Source: Asanoa iriomotensis (GTDB lineage Bacteria > Actinomycetota > Actinomycetes > Mycobacteriales > Micromonosporaceae). Taken from it: 64,000 nucleotides of DNA. The notes below the pieces were generated by a model. That model worked only from the letters and a program-made list of their open reading frames with translations. It was not told the origin of the DNA and did no database searches. The translations under genes and the position numbers were made by a program. The DNA is taken from assembly GCF_016862515.1 (NCBI RefSeq), contig NZ_BONC01000002.1, positions 124,001-188,000 of the forward strand. Direction: 5' to 3'. Every line of letters starts with the position of its first letter. Positions within the stretch are counted from its first letter, which is position 1. Below, piece after piece: positions 1 to 10,715 of this stretch.

Positions 1-150
1 CACCCGGGGTGGGTCGATGCCGAGCGCCGCCGCGACCGCCTCGCCGTAGGCCGGCGTTTTCGGGTCGACCTCGTACGGATGCGTGGTGAACGGAACCTTC
101 TCACGCGTCAGCACCACTGTCGCCGGGGTTCCCTGGGCTCGCTTGGCCAC
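1..150 (-). CDS. ybaK: Cys-tRNA(Pro)/Cys-tRNA(Cys) deacylase, YbaK/EbsC family (N-terminal part only)
   Basis: Only about the first 50 codons lie in the window; the gene runs off the left edge. Reading from a GTG at 150-148 with a GAGGG-type ribosome site just upstream gives MAKRAQGTPATVVL, then a stretch with KVPFTTHPYEVDP and YGEAVAAALGIDP. That is the pattern of the YbaK/EbsC N-terminus. These enzymes hydrolyse cysteine mischarged onto tRNA-Pro and so protect translation fidelity. The start lies 50 bp inside the 3' end of the upstream methyltransferase, on the same strand, so the two are probably translationally coupled. Family assignment rests on a short segment and is fairly confident; substrate specificity cannot be read from it. 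Confidence 0.7.
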   Translation of the reverse strand, partial: MAKRAQGTPATVVLTREKVPFTTHPYEVDPKTPAYGEAVAAALGIDPPRV

Positions 151-1312
151 CCTCGAAGGTTATCGGTGTCGCCAGGACGGCGACCTGGGCACCCGCCACT
201 CGGGTCAGCAGCAGCGACGTCGACGCCGGCCCGGACAGCCGCAGGTCGCGCCGGAGCTGGGCCGGGTCCAGGGCCGAGCCTCGCTTGAGGATCTCCACCG
301 TTCCCACACCGCGGGCGCGCAGTTCGGCCCGCAGTCGTTTGAGCGAGAACGGCAGCACGTCGGTCACCCGGAAGCATCGCGCGAAACCCGTCGCCACCGC
401 CGCGGAGGACCAGACATAAGCGATCGTCGGATCGCCCAGCCGGCCGTCGACCAGGGTGGCGAACTCCGCCACCAGCCCCGCCCGGACCACGGCGCCGTCG
501 GGGTCGTAGAGGAACTCGCCGACCGGGCCGACCGGGGCCGCCTCCGTGCCCGAGCCGGTCAGCTCGCCCGCCACCCCAGCTCGCAGGACGGTCGCCCGGC
601 GCGGCACCGCCGCCAGCTCGCCGCACCACAGTGTCGCCTCGACCACGTCGCGGTCGACGCTGACCAGCTCGGTCTCCGCACCAGGGGGCACGCGGGCGTG
701 GTCGAAACCCGGCGCCACCTTGACCGCCAGCCGCGGCACCCGGGCGGCCAGGCCCTCGACGAAGTCCCACGGCGGCGAGTACGCGGCCGGGTCGAACACC
801 CGGCGGCCACCCGTCGAGCGGCGGGCCGGATCGCAGAACACCGCGTCGAAGCCGCTCACGTCGAAGGTCGTGGCGTCGGCCTGTACCACCGAGAAGAGCC
901 CGGCCCCGTTCGCCGCCGCGACCGCCGCGGTGGTCTCGTCGAGCTCGACGCCGACCACCCGGATCCCCGCCCGGGCGGCCGCCAGCGCGTCCGCACCGAT
1001 CCCGCACCCCAGGTCGACCAGCGACCGCACGCCGGCCGCGACCAGCCGGGCCGCCCGCCGCTCCGCGACCACCGATCGGGTGGCCTGCTCGAGGCCCGCC
1101 CGGGTGAAGAACAGGTGTTCCGCGTCGACGCCGAACTTCACGACCGCCTGCCGGCGTAACGTGGCCTGGGTCAGCGCGGCGGAGGCAAGGTCGGGCGGCA
1201 CGCCCGCCGACCGCAGCGCGGCGGCCGCGGCGAGCGGGTCGCCGCCGGCCAGCGAAGTCGCCCTGGACAGAGCGGCTTCACCAGCGGGCGTACGCAGCAC
1301 GGCAACGTTCAC
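101..1312 (-). CDS. Class I SAM-dependent methyltransferase with C-terminal THUMP-like domain
   Basis: A 403-residue protein starting at GTG. The SAM-binding glycine motif VDLGCGIGADALAAA is near residue 98, followed by an acidic end of strand 2 (VVGVELDE) and a DPARR motif in FDAVFCDPARRSTGGRR near residue 160. The C-terminal third (VEILKRGSALDPAQL) matches the THUMP-like domain found in this actinobacterial family. These features suggest an RNA or nucleic-acid methyltransferase, but the substrate is unknown. It is transcribed away from groES, and its start lies only about 28 bp from the first CIRCE site, so the heat-shock control region may also touch this promoter. Its last 50 bp overlap the ybaK-like gene. 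Confidence 0.75.
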   Translation of the reverse strand: MNVAVLRTPAGEAALSRATSLAGGDPLAAAAALRSAGVPPDLASAALTQATLRRQAVVKFGVDAEHLFFTRAGLEQATRSVVAERRAARLVAAGVRSLVDLGCGIGADALAAARAGIRVVGVELDETTAAVAAANGAGLFSVVQADATTFDVSGFDAVFCDPARRSTGGRRVFDPAAYSPPWDFVEGLAARVPRLAVKVAPGFDHARVPPGAETELVSVDRDVVEATLWCGELAAVPRRATVLRAGVAGELTGSGTEAAPVGPVGEFLYDPDGAVVRAGLVAEFATLVDGRLGDPTIAYVWSSAAVATGFARCFRVTDVLPFSLKRLRAELRARGVGTVEILKRGSALDPAQLRRDLRLSGPASTSLLLTRVAGAQVAVLATPITFEGGQASPGNPGDSGADA

Positions 1313-1339
1313 GGACCGATTCTCCCGCGGTGTGGCGGG

Positions 1340-1366
1340 CTGGCACTCTCCTTGACGGAGTGCTAG
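1340..1366 (+). promoter_or_regulatory. CIRCE element 1 (HrcA operator) upstream of groES
   Basis: The inverted repeat CTGGCACTC - 9 bp - GAGTGCTAG closely matches the CIRCE consensus TTAGCACTC-N9-GAGTGCTAA. The 9-bp spacer contains the hexamer TTGACG, which serves as the -35 element of the predicted groES promoter. HrcA bound here would occlude RNA polymerase directly. Confidence 0.9.
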
Positions 1367-1380
1367 TCGCGGAATAACCT
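1352..1380 (+). promoter_or_regulatory. Predicted groESL promoter
   Basis: TTGACG (1352-1357) and TAACCT (1375-1380) are separated by 17 bp, fitting a vegetative sigma-factor promoter. The -35 lies inside the first CIRCE and the start point would fall in the second. Not experimentally supported; the -10 is imperfect. Confidence 0.6.
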
Positions 1381-1384
1381 GCGA

Positions 1385-1411
1385 TTAGCACTCTCGGTCT
1401 GAGGGTGCCAA
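1385..1411 (+). promoter_or_regulatory. CIRCE element 2 (HrcA operator) upstream of groES
   Basis: TTAGCACTC - 9 bp - GGGTGCCAA, with one perfect and one partly degenerate arm. Paired CIRCE copies ahead of groES are common in actinomycetes. This one overlaps the expected transcription start. Confidence 0.85.
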
Positions 1412-1522
1412 CAACGCCAGGCAGGCCCGGCACCCGCGACGACGGACCCGCCCTGGTGGCATGAGGCAAATTGGCGCCGGCCGGATCCTCGGCCGGTTAC
1501 GAACCTGATACCCCAGGAGGGT

Positions 1523-1837
1523 ATGCCCGTGACTACCGCGACCAAGGTTGCGATCAAGCCGCTCGAGGACCGCATCCTCGTCCAGGCCAACGAGGCCGAG
1601 ACGACCACGGCGTCGGGCATCGTGATCCCCGACACCGCCAAGGAGAAGCCGCAAGAGGGCACCGTCATCGCCGTCGGCCCGGGCCGGGTCGACGACAACG
1701 GCAACCGCGTCCCGGTTGACGTCAAGGTCGGCGACACGGTGATCTACTCGAAGTACGGCGGCACCGAGGTCAAGTACGCCGGCGAGGAGTACCTGGTGCT
1801 CTCCGCCCGCGACGTCCTCGCGGTCATCGAGAAGTAA
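1523..1837 (+). CDS. groES: Co-chaperonin GroES (Hsp10)
   Basis: A 104-residue protein with the usual GroES length and motifs: [10 protein letters not shown] at the start, the mobile-loop region around [21 protein letters not shown], and [15 protein letters not shown] near the C-terminus. It caps the GroEL cavity during ATP-dependent folding in the cytoplasm. The start is open to question. ATG at 1523 has AGGAGG (1515-1520) only 2 bp away, whereas GTG at 1529 has the same site at an ideal 8 bp and would give a protein two residues shorter. Two CIRCE sites upstream predict HrcA-controlled heat-shock expression with groEL, which follows after 79 bp. Confidence 0.97.
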   Translation: MPVTTATKVAIKPLEDRILVQANEAETTTASGIVIPDTAKEKPQEGTVIAVGPGRVDDNGNRVPVDVKVGDTVIYSKYGGTEVKYAGEEYLVLSARDVLAVIEK

Positions 1838-1916
1838 GCGACCAGAAGCTGAAGTGCGCGTCGCCCCGGACCGGTTCTGCCCGGGCCGGGGCCTCGCGCG
1901 TTTGAAGGGACTTTAA

Positions 1917-3554
<1,638 letters not shown>

Positions 3555-3571
3555 CAAATCCATTACAAGAT

Positions 3572-3611
3572 CCGCGCGGCTGGGGGCCACCCCGGTCGCG
3601 CGGTTCTTTTT
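3572..3611 (+). terminator. Rho-independent terminator after groEL
   Basis: The arms CCGCGCG (3572-3578) and CGCGCGG (3597-3603) pair, the inner GGGGG and CCCC extend the stem, and TTCTTTTT follows directly. It should end the groESL transcript. Confidence 0.85.
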
Positions 3612-3628
3612 GGAGCACACTTGCTGCC

Positions 3629-5182
3629 GTGACGCGCAAGTCGTGGAAGTTCGGTGCGCTGGCCGGTGTCGCGGCCGCCGCCGTCGCGCTCGGCCTGGCC
3701 GAGGTGGTCGCCGTGGTGACCGGGTCGCGCAGCGCCCCGCTGGTCGCCGTCGGCGGCGTGGTCGTCGACCACGTCCCGGAGAGCCTCAAGCAGTTCGCGA
3801 TCACCCTGTTCGGCGTGCACGACAAGACCGCCCTGCTGATCGGCACGGCGGTGCTGCTCGGCCTGTTCGCCGCGGCCATCGGCGCGCTGTCGGTGCGCTG
3901 GCTGGCGGTCGGCTTCGCCGGCATCGGCCTGTTCGCCGCCGTCGGCGTCGCCTCCGCCCTGACCCGCCCGGACGCGGGTGTCGGGGCGGCCTTCCCGTCG
4001 CTGCTCGGCGCCGCCGCCGCGGGCGCCACGCTCTGGCTGCTGGTCGTCGGCCCGCTCGCGCCGGCCGAGGTGACCGAGCTGGTGGCGCCGTCGGTGCAGG
4101 AGGAGGACGAGGCGCTCGCCGGCCGGCGCCGGTTCCTGCGCAGCGGCCTGCTGTTCATCGCCGGCGCGGCCGCCCTGGGTTTCGCAGGGCGCTGGCTGTC
4201 GACCCGGCGCAGCGTCTCCGTCGCCCGCTCCGAGGTGCGACTGCCGGCACCGGCGACCCCCGCGCCGGAGGTGCCGGCGGGCGCCGACCTGCGGCTGGCC
4301 GACCTCTCCTCCTACGTGACTCCGAACGACACGTTCTACCGGATCGACACCGCGCTCGTCGTGCCGCAGGTCGATCCAGCGGAGTGGACGCTGCGGATCC
4401 ACGGGCGGGTGCGCAAGGAGATCCGGCTGACGTTCGCGGACCTGCTTGCCCGGCCGATGATCGAGCGCTACGTCACGCTGGCCTGCGTCTCCAACGAGGT
4501 CGGCGGGGACCTGATCGGCAACGCGCGCTGGCTCGGCGTACCCCTGAAACCGCTCTTGGACGAGGCGCAGCCGCTCGACGGCGCGGACCAGGTGGTCGGC
4601 CGCTCCGTCGACGGCTGGACCTGCGGGACGCCGACGTCGGTGCTGCGCGACGGCCGCGACGCCATGCTCGCCGTCGGCATGAACGGCGCGCCGCTGCCGA
4701 TCGAGCACGGCTTCCCGGTGCGCGTGGTCGTGCCAGGCCTCTACGGGTACGTCTCAGCCTGCAAGTGGGTCGTCGAGCTGGAGCTGACCAGCTTCGCCGA
4801 CTACGACGCCTACTGGGTGCCCCGCGGTTGGTCGGCGCAGGGTCCGATCAAGACGCAGTCGCGGATCGACACCCCGCGCGGCCGCGGCGACCTGCGCGCC
4901 GGCCCGGTCACCGTCGCGGGGGTCGCCTGGGCGCAACACCGCGGCGTCGCCAAGGTCGAGGTGCAGGTCGACAACGAGGAGTGGCAGGAGGCCCGGCTCG
5001 CCCGCGCGGTCTCCGACGACACCTGGGTGCAGTGGTCCTGGCACTGGGAAGCCACGACCGGCGATCACAAGCTGCGGGTACGGGCGACCGACAAGACCGG
5101 CGAGACGCAGACGAGCCAGCCGGCCGACGTGGTGCCCGACGGCGCGACCGGCTACCACACGGTGTCGGTGAACGTCGGATAA
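3629..5182 (+). CDS. Membrane-anchored molybdopterin-dependent oxidoreductase (sulfite oxidase fold)
   Basis: A 517-residue protein starting at GTG. Residues 1-170 hold about four hydrophobic segments, and another (FLRSGLLFIAGAAALGF) precedes the catalytic part. From about residue 215 the sulfite-oxidase-type molybdopterin domain begins; it contains YVTLACVSNEVGG, whose cysteine (about residue 286) is the expected molybdenum ligand. A C-terminal immunoglobulin-like Mo-cofactor dimerisation domain (RGDLRAGPVTVAGVAWAQH onward) follows. It probably works at the outer face of the membrane. Substrate and electron acceptor are unknown; no redox partner gene is adjacent. It is monocistronic, between two terminators. 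Confidence 0.85.
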   Translation: MTRKSWKFGALAGVAAAAVALGLAEVVAVVTGSRSAPLVAVGGVVVDHVPESLKQFAITLFGVHDKTALLIGTAVLLGLFAAAIGALSVRWLAVGFAGIGLFAAVGVASALTRPDAGVGAAFPSLLGAAAAGATLWLLVVGPLAPAEVTELVAPSVQEEDEALAGRRRFLRSGLLFIAGAAALGFAGRWLSTRRSVSVARSEVRLPAPATPAPEVPAGADLRLADLSSYVTPNDTFYRIDTALVVPQVDPAEWTLRIHGRVRKEIRLTFADLLARPMIERYVTLACVSNEVGGDLIGNARWLGVPLKPLLDEAQPLDGADQVVGRSVDGWTCGTPTSVLRDGRDAMLAVGMNGAPLPIEHGFPVRVVVPGLYGYVSACKWVVELELTSFADYDAYWVPRGWSAQGPIKTQSRIDTPRGRGDLRAGPVTVAGVAWAQHRGVAKVEVQVDNEEWQEARLARAVSDDTWVQWSWHWEATTGDHKLRVRATDKTGETQTSQPADVVPDGATGYHTVSVNVG

Positions 5183-5244
5183 AGCCTCATCAGGGCTTCG
5201 GTCTTGATCTGCGACGTCCGTAGGACCAGGCGCCTTCAGAAACA

Positions 5245-5275
5245 CGGTCCGGGACCCCGCTAGGGTCCCGGACCG
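5245..5275 (-). terminator. Terminator shared by the molybdopterin gene and whiB (convergent)
   Basis: A perfect 13-bp stem, CGGTCCGGGACCC / GGGTCCCGGACCG, has a 5-base loop. On the minus strand a T-rich TGTTTCT follows, so it mainly serves the whiB-family gene, but it lies between two convergent genes and may act both ways. Confidence 0.75.
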
Positions 5276-5286
5276 GAAGAATGAGG

Positions 5287-5697
5287 TCAGCTCGCGCGCC
5301 GCTGGGCCGGCGCGGGGGAGTGCCGCACGGCGGCCGGGACCGCCGACTTGTGCGGGCGACCGAGGCGTGCCTCGAGCCGCTCCACGTCGACCCTCGTGTG
5401 CCGCCGGTCGGCCAGGTCCTCCCAGCCGGTGGCCAGCAGCCGGAGCCGCTCTGACTCGCTGAAACCGCCCCACACGCCGTAGGGCTCGCGCACCGACAGC
5501 GCGTGCGCCGCGCACTCTGCGCGCACCGGGCAGGTGCCGCACACCGTCTTGGCCTGCGTCTCACGGCGGTTGCGGGACGAGCCGCGCTCACCGTCGGGAT
5601 GGAAGAACTGGGCACTGTCGCGGCCCCGGCAGGCGCCGAGCCGCTGCCAATCCCAACGCTCGTCGATAGGCCCGGGCAGCCTGCGTACGTTGGACAT
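5287..5697 (-). CDS. WhiB-family Fe-S transcriptional regulator
   Basis: A 136-residue protein with the four WhiB cysteines at about residues 23, 53, 56 and 62 (C-X29-C-X2-C-X5-C), which hold a 4Fe-4S cluster. The GVWGG turn follows, then a basic C-terminal tail likely to bind DNA. ATG at 5697 is chosen because GGAGAGG lies 5 bp upstream; a GTG two codons earlier is less likely. Position beside groEL and a BldM-like gene corresponds to whiB3 in mycobacteria and to a WhiB-like gene near bldM in Streptomyces, but sequence alone does not fix the subclass, so no symbol is given. It is divergent from the BldM-like gene across a 213-bp shared control region. Confidence 0.92.
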   Translation of the reverse strand: MSNVRRLPGPIDERWDWQRLGACRGRDSAQFFHPDGERGSSRNRRETQAKTVCGTCPVRAECAAHALSVREPYGVWGGFSESERLRLLATGWEDLADRRHTRVDVERLEARLGRPHKSAVPAAVRHSPAPAQRRAS

Positions 5698-5910
5698 CGG
5701 CACCTCTCCTTCCGCGCGCCTCCGCGCCGTACTGGACTAGGGCCGTAACTACCCCCGGCGGTGTCACCTCACACGTGCCTGATCGATTCCTTGCACGCAC
5801 CTACCGCACCGGCGTGGCGAACTGTCCGGAACTTTCCTGTTCTTTCCGTTGAAACGCCGTAATGATCTCTGCGCTCCGTGGTCCTCTTCTATGAGGAGAG
5901 GAGGACCACC

Positions 5911-6732
5911 GTGCGTACTGTCCTCGTTTGTGTTCGGACATCGCAGGCCGCGCAGAACGTCAATGCGGCCGCGGCCCGGCTCGGAGTAGCCGGCGCCGTG
6001 CGAACTGCGGTATCCGAGCCCGAGGTATTGCTCCGTCTCGCCGAGCGCCCAGCCGACGTGGTGCTCGCGGACACAGCCGTCACCAGACCGGACACCGTCG
6101 GATTCACCCAGCGCGTGCTGGGCCGAGCGCCGGGGGCGACGATCGTGCTCTTCGGGTCCGAGGACCCGAGGATCGCGGCCGCCGCCGTCAACGCCGGAGC
6201 CCGAGCCCTCATCCAGGGCGGCGACCAGGACCTGGTCAGCGTCGTGGCCAAGGCCGTCCTGCTGCTCTGCGTCGCCGGCCGGGTGCCGGCCGCGGTCGGC
6301 GGGCTCGCCGGCGCCGCGTCCGCGCGCAACGCCGGGCCGATGCGGATGCAGGCCGGCGTGGGCGTCGGGCACCCCCAGATCGGCCTCGCCGAGTCGACGT
6401 CCGCCGTCGTCCCGGCGCAGCGCGGTGACGTGGGTCCCGGCATCGACGTCCGCGACAACGCCGAGGAGGGTCGCTACTTCGGGCCCCAGGCGGACCCGGT
6501 CAACCGCTATGGGCGCGAGGAGCCGGTCACCCGGCGCGCGGCGCTCACCGAGCGGGAGCTCCAGGTGTTGCGTGGCATGGCTGACGGGAAGAGCAATGCC
6601 GAGATCGGGCGCGAGCTGTTCGTGTCGGAAGACACCGTCAAGACCCATGCCCGGCGGCTGTTCCGGAAACTGGGCGCGCGGGACCGCGCGCACGCGGTAG
6701 CCGCGGGCTTCCGCTCAGGCCTGGTGGCCTGA
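5911..6732 (+). CDS. BldM-like response regulator with degenerate receiver (LuxR-type HTH)
   Basis: A 273-residue protein from GTG at 5911, chosen because AGGAGG (5899-5904) lies 6 bp upstream; the in-frame ATG at 5878 has no such site. The C-terminal HTH (LTERELQVLRGMADGKSNAE through DTVKTHARRLFRKLG and ARDRAHAVAAGFRSGLVA) is very close to Streptomyces BldM. The N-terminal receiver is altered. The early acidic pair is missing (LVCVRTS), the conserved lysine region reads ALIQGGDQD, and only one aspartate (VVLADTA) is kept. A glycine-rich linker of about 90 residues joins the halves, making it longer than BldM (about 200). Likely a phosphorylation-independent developmental regulator (inferred). 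Confidence 0.8.
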   Translation: MRTVLVCVRTSQAAQNVNAAAARLGVAGAVRTAVSEPEVLLRLAERPADVVLADTAVTRPDTVGFTQRVLGRAPGATIVLFGSEDPRIAAAAVNAGARALIQGGDQDLVSVVAKAVLLLCVAGRVPAAVGGLAGAASARNAGPMRMQAGVGVGHPQIGLAESTSAVVPAQRGDVGPGIDVRDNAEEGRYFGPQADPVNRYGREEPVTRRAALTERELQVLRGMADGKSNAEIGRELFVSEDTVKTHARRLFRKLGARDRAHAVAAGFRSGLVA

Positions 6733-6742
6733 CGCGCGGAAA

Positions 6743-6772
6743 GGCCGGCCGCACCCCTCTCCTCGGCCGGCC
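6743..6772 (+). terminator. Hairpin after the BldM-like gene
   Basis: GGCCGGCCG / CGGCCGGCC (9 bp) with a 12-base loop lies between two convergent genes. No T-run follows, so termination is likely but not certain. Confidence 0.5.
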
Positions 6773-6797
6773 CGACGTGCCGATCAGGCAGTGACGA

Positions 6798-7223
6798 TCA
6801 GGAGCCCGGGCCGCCCGGTTTGCCGGGTGGCTCGGGATCGTCGGCTTCGTCCGCCAGGGTGTCGTGCACCCCGTCGGCGTAGCCCTTCGCGTATTCCCAG
6901 GTCACGTAGTGATCGGGGTCAGGGTCGTAGGCCGGCTCGTGCACCCGGGGGCGGCCGGAGCTCAACAGGTGCCGCAGGTTGCCGCGAAGCAGGTCCCAGT
7001 CGAAATAGTGGGGTTCGTGGCAGTCCTCACACTCGATGACCAGCCCGCGGATCCCGACCGGCCCGAGCAGAGCCTGGTAAACCTCGAGGTCGGCGAGGTC
7101 TTCGAGCACGTCCTGCCGCTCGACCTCGGTCAACGGGTCGAGGGTCGGGTCTTCGTCGCCCGCGTCGTCGGAGAGCCCCGCGCCGGGGTCGTCCTTGAAC
7201 GGATCGATGGGCTCGTCGTTCAC
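6798..7223 (-). CDS. DUF5319 family protein
   Basis: An acidic protein of 141 residues from GTG at 7223 (MNDEPIDPFKDD), the point where the conserved family sequence begins. An ATG at 7253 would add ten residues that look non-conserved. The core (LTEVERQDVLEDLADLEVYQ, GIRGLVIECEDCHEPHYFDW, VHEPAYDPDPDHYVTWEYAK) matches the DUF5319 family, to which M. tuberculosis Rv3412 belongs and which also lies next to guaB2 there. The C-E-D-C-x-x-x-H pattern suggests a metal site (inferred). Function is unknown. It is divergent from guaB, which starts 116 bp away. Confidence 0.85.
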   Translation of the reverse strand: MNDEPIDPFKDDPGAGLSDDAGDEDPTLDPLTEVERQDVLEDLADLEVYQALLGPVGIRGLVIECEDCHEPHYFDWDLLRGNLRHLLSSGRPRVHEPAYDPDPDHYVTWEYAKGYADGVHDTLADEADDPEPPGKPGGPGS

Positions 7224-7311
7224 CCTTCCCACCGTAGTCGTTTTCCGGCCCATCGCGCCTGCCCGGAGCGGGGCGCGCCGGCCGGCCGGCACGCCTGCGC
7301 GGGTAGCATGA

Positions 7312-8877
<1,566 letters not shown>

Positions 8878-8889
8878 GGAGCTCTATCC

Positions 8890-10008
8890 GTGCGTGACGT
8901 GGTCGAGATCGGTTTGGGGAAGACCGCGATGCGCGGCTATCACCTCGACGACATCGCGATCGTGCCGAGCCGCCGCACGCGCGACGTCGACGACGTGTCG
9001 ACGACGTGGCAGCTCGACGCGTACCCGTTCAAGATCCCCTGCGTCGGCCACCCGAGCGACGCGACGATGAGCCCGGCCTCGGCCGTGGCCCTCGGTCGGC
9101 TCGGTGGCCTCGGCGTGCTCAACGTCGAGGGCCTCTGGACCCGCTACGAGGACCCGCGCAAGATCCTCGAGGAGCTGGCCGGGCTCGACGAGGACGCCCC
9201 GGCGACCCGCCGGCTGCAGGAGGTCTACGCCGAGCCGATCCGCCCCGAGCTGATCGGCGAGCGGGTCCGCGAGATCCGCGAGGGTGGCGTCACCGTCGCC
9301 GTCCGGGTGTCGCCGCAGCACACGCTCGCGCTGGCCCCGGTGATCCTCGACGCGGGTGTCGACCTCCTGGTCATCCAGGGCACGCTGGTCTCCGCGGAGC
9401 ACGTGTCGACCACCGACGAGCCCTTGAACCTCAAGGAGTTCATCGCCGACCTCGACCTGCCGGTGATCGTCGGCGGCTGCACCGACTACAAGACGGCCCT
9501 GCACCTGATGCGCACCGGCGCCGCCGGCGTGATCGTCGGGGTCGGCGCCGACGAGTGGTCCACCACCGACACCGTGCTCGGCATCCGGGTGCCGATGGCC
9601 ACCGCGATCGCCGACGCGGCCGCGGCCCGGCGGGACTACCTCGACGAGACCGGCGGCCGGTACGTGCACCTGATCGCCGACGGCGACGTGCAGACCTCCG
9701 GCGACATCGCCAAGGCCCTGGGCTGCGGTGCCGACGCCGTGATGCTGGGCGAGCCGCTCACCCAGGCCAGCGAGGCGCCGGCCAACGGCGCGTGGTGGCA
9801 CTCGGTGTCGAGCCACCCCAAGCTCCCTCGCGGCGCGTTCGGAGTCGCCGGGCCGCCGCTGGGCAGCCTGGAGCAGCTCCTCTACGGCCCGGCCGACGAC
9901 CCGGACGGGCAGCTCAACCTGTTCGGCGGGCTCAAGCGCGCGATGGCCAAGTGCGGTTACCGCGACCTCAAGGAGTTCCAGAAGGTCGGCCTGGTCATCG
10001 ACCGATAA
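8890..10008 (+). CDS. guaB3: GuaB3-family IMP dehydrogenase paralogue
   Basis: A 372-residue barrel protein related to IMP dehydrogenase, starting at GTG with AAGGAG upstream. It lacks the CBS pair. Where IMPDH has GPGAICTT, this protein reads GVGADEWSTTDT, with serine (about residue 224) in place of the catalytic cysteine, so ordinary IMPDH chemistry is not expected. Family features are present: GYHLDDIAIVPSRRTRD at the start, CVGHPSDATMSPASA, and a C-terminal MAKCGYRDLKEFQKVGLVI. GuaB3 genes sit directly after guaB across Actinobacteria; a regulatory or GMP-reductase-like role has been considered, but none can be read from the sequence. Confidence 0.9.
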   Translation: MRDVVEIGLGKTAMRGYHLDDIAIVPSRRTRDVDDVSTTWQLDAYPFKIPCVGHPSDATMSPASAVALGRLGGLGVLNVEGLWTRYEDPRKILEELAGLDEDAPATRRLQEVYAEPIRPELIGERVREIREGGVTVAVRVSPQHTLALAPVILDAGVDLLVIQGTLVSAEHVSTTDEPLNLKEFIADLDLPVIVGGCTDYKTALHLMRTGAAGVIVGVGADEWSTTDTVLGIRVPMATAIADAAAARRDYLDETGGRYVHLIADGDVQTSGDIAKALGCGADAVMLGEPLTQASEAPANGAWWHSVSSHPKLPRGAFGVAGPPLGSLEQLLYGPADDPDGQLNLFGGLKRAMAKCGYRDLKEFQKVGLVIDR

Positions 10009-10025
10009 CAGTCATACTGGGGCTT

Positions 10026-10706
10026 ATGTCCGATCCAACGGACGCACGAGCCGAGGAACGTGAACGGCGCGGTCGAAGCCTCGACCGCGCCGTCAACTTC
10101 AGCGACGCGACCATGGCGATCGCGCTCACGCTGCTCGTGTTGCCGCTGGTCGACATCGCCACGGACAACCCGCAGGAGCCGATCCTCCACCAGCTCAACC
10201 GGTTCGCGCCGCAGATGCTCGGCTTCGCGGTCTCGTTCCTGGTGATCTCGCAGTTCTGGGGGGCCCATCGTCGACTGTGGGAGTACCTCGCCGACTTCGA
10301 CGAGAAGCTGCTCGGGATCAACGCGCTCTGGCTGTTGTTGATCGTCTTCCTGCCGTACCCGACCGCCCGGTTGTTCTCCGAGGACGCGACGGATGCCGGC
10401 GCGGCGCTGTTCTACCTGCTCGTGCTCTTCGGCATCGGCTTGCTGATGCTGCTGCAGGCCTGGTACGTCGCCACGCACCCGTGGCTGCGCAACGCCGACG
10501 ACCACCGGTCGCTGCGGGACCAGATCCTGCCGACGGTCGGCACCACCGCGGTGTTCGGCCTGGCCATCCTGCTGACGTTGGTCAACCGCAACCTCGGGCT
10601 CTACTCGCTGCTCCTGCTGTTCGTCGTGCAGCGGTTCACCACGTCCACCGACCGACCCGTCCGCAGACCGCGTGACGAAGACCCGACCGTGACACAGGGA
10701 GAATAG
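10026..10706 (+). CDS. TMEM175-family (DUF1211) potassium-channel-like membrane protein
   Basis: A 226-residue integral membrane protein with about six hydrophobic segments. The family motif is present as RAVNFSDATMAIALTLLVL, the R-x3-F-S-D signature of bacterial TMEM175 channels, on the first helix; bacterial members form tetrameric potassium-selective channels. Start ATG 10026 is preceded by CATACT (10013-10018) exactly 7 bp upstream and no ribosome site, suggesting a leaderless mRNA. It follows guaB3 by 17 bp. Ion selectivity is inferred from the family only. Confidence 0.85.
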   Translation: MSDPTDARAEERERRGRSLDRAVNFSDATMAIALTLLVLPLVDIATDNPQEPILHQLNRFAPQMLGFAVSFLVISQFWGAHRRLWEYLADFDEKLLGINALWLLLIVFLPYPTARLFSEDATDAGAALFYLLVLFGIGLLMLLQAWYVATHPWLRNADDHRSLRDQILPTVGTTAVFGLAILLTLVNRNLGLYSLLLLFVVQRFTTSTDRPVRRPRDEDPTVTQGE

Positions 10707-10715
10707 GCTCTCGTG

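Noticed and set aside
5878-5910. ATG 5878 as start of the BldM-like gene
   Set aside because: No ribosome site precedes it, whereas GTG 5911 has AGGAGG at 6 bp and gives a normal receiver start.
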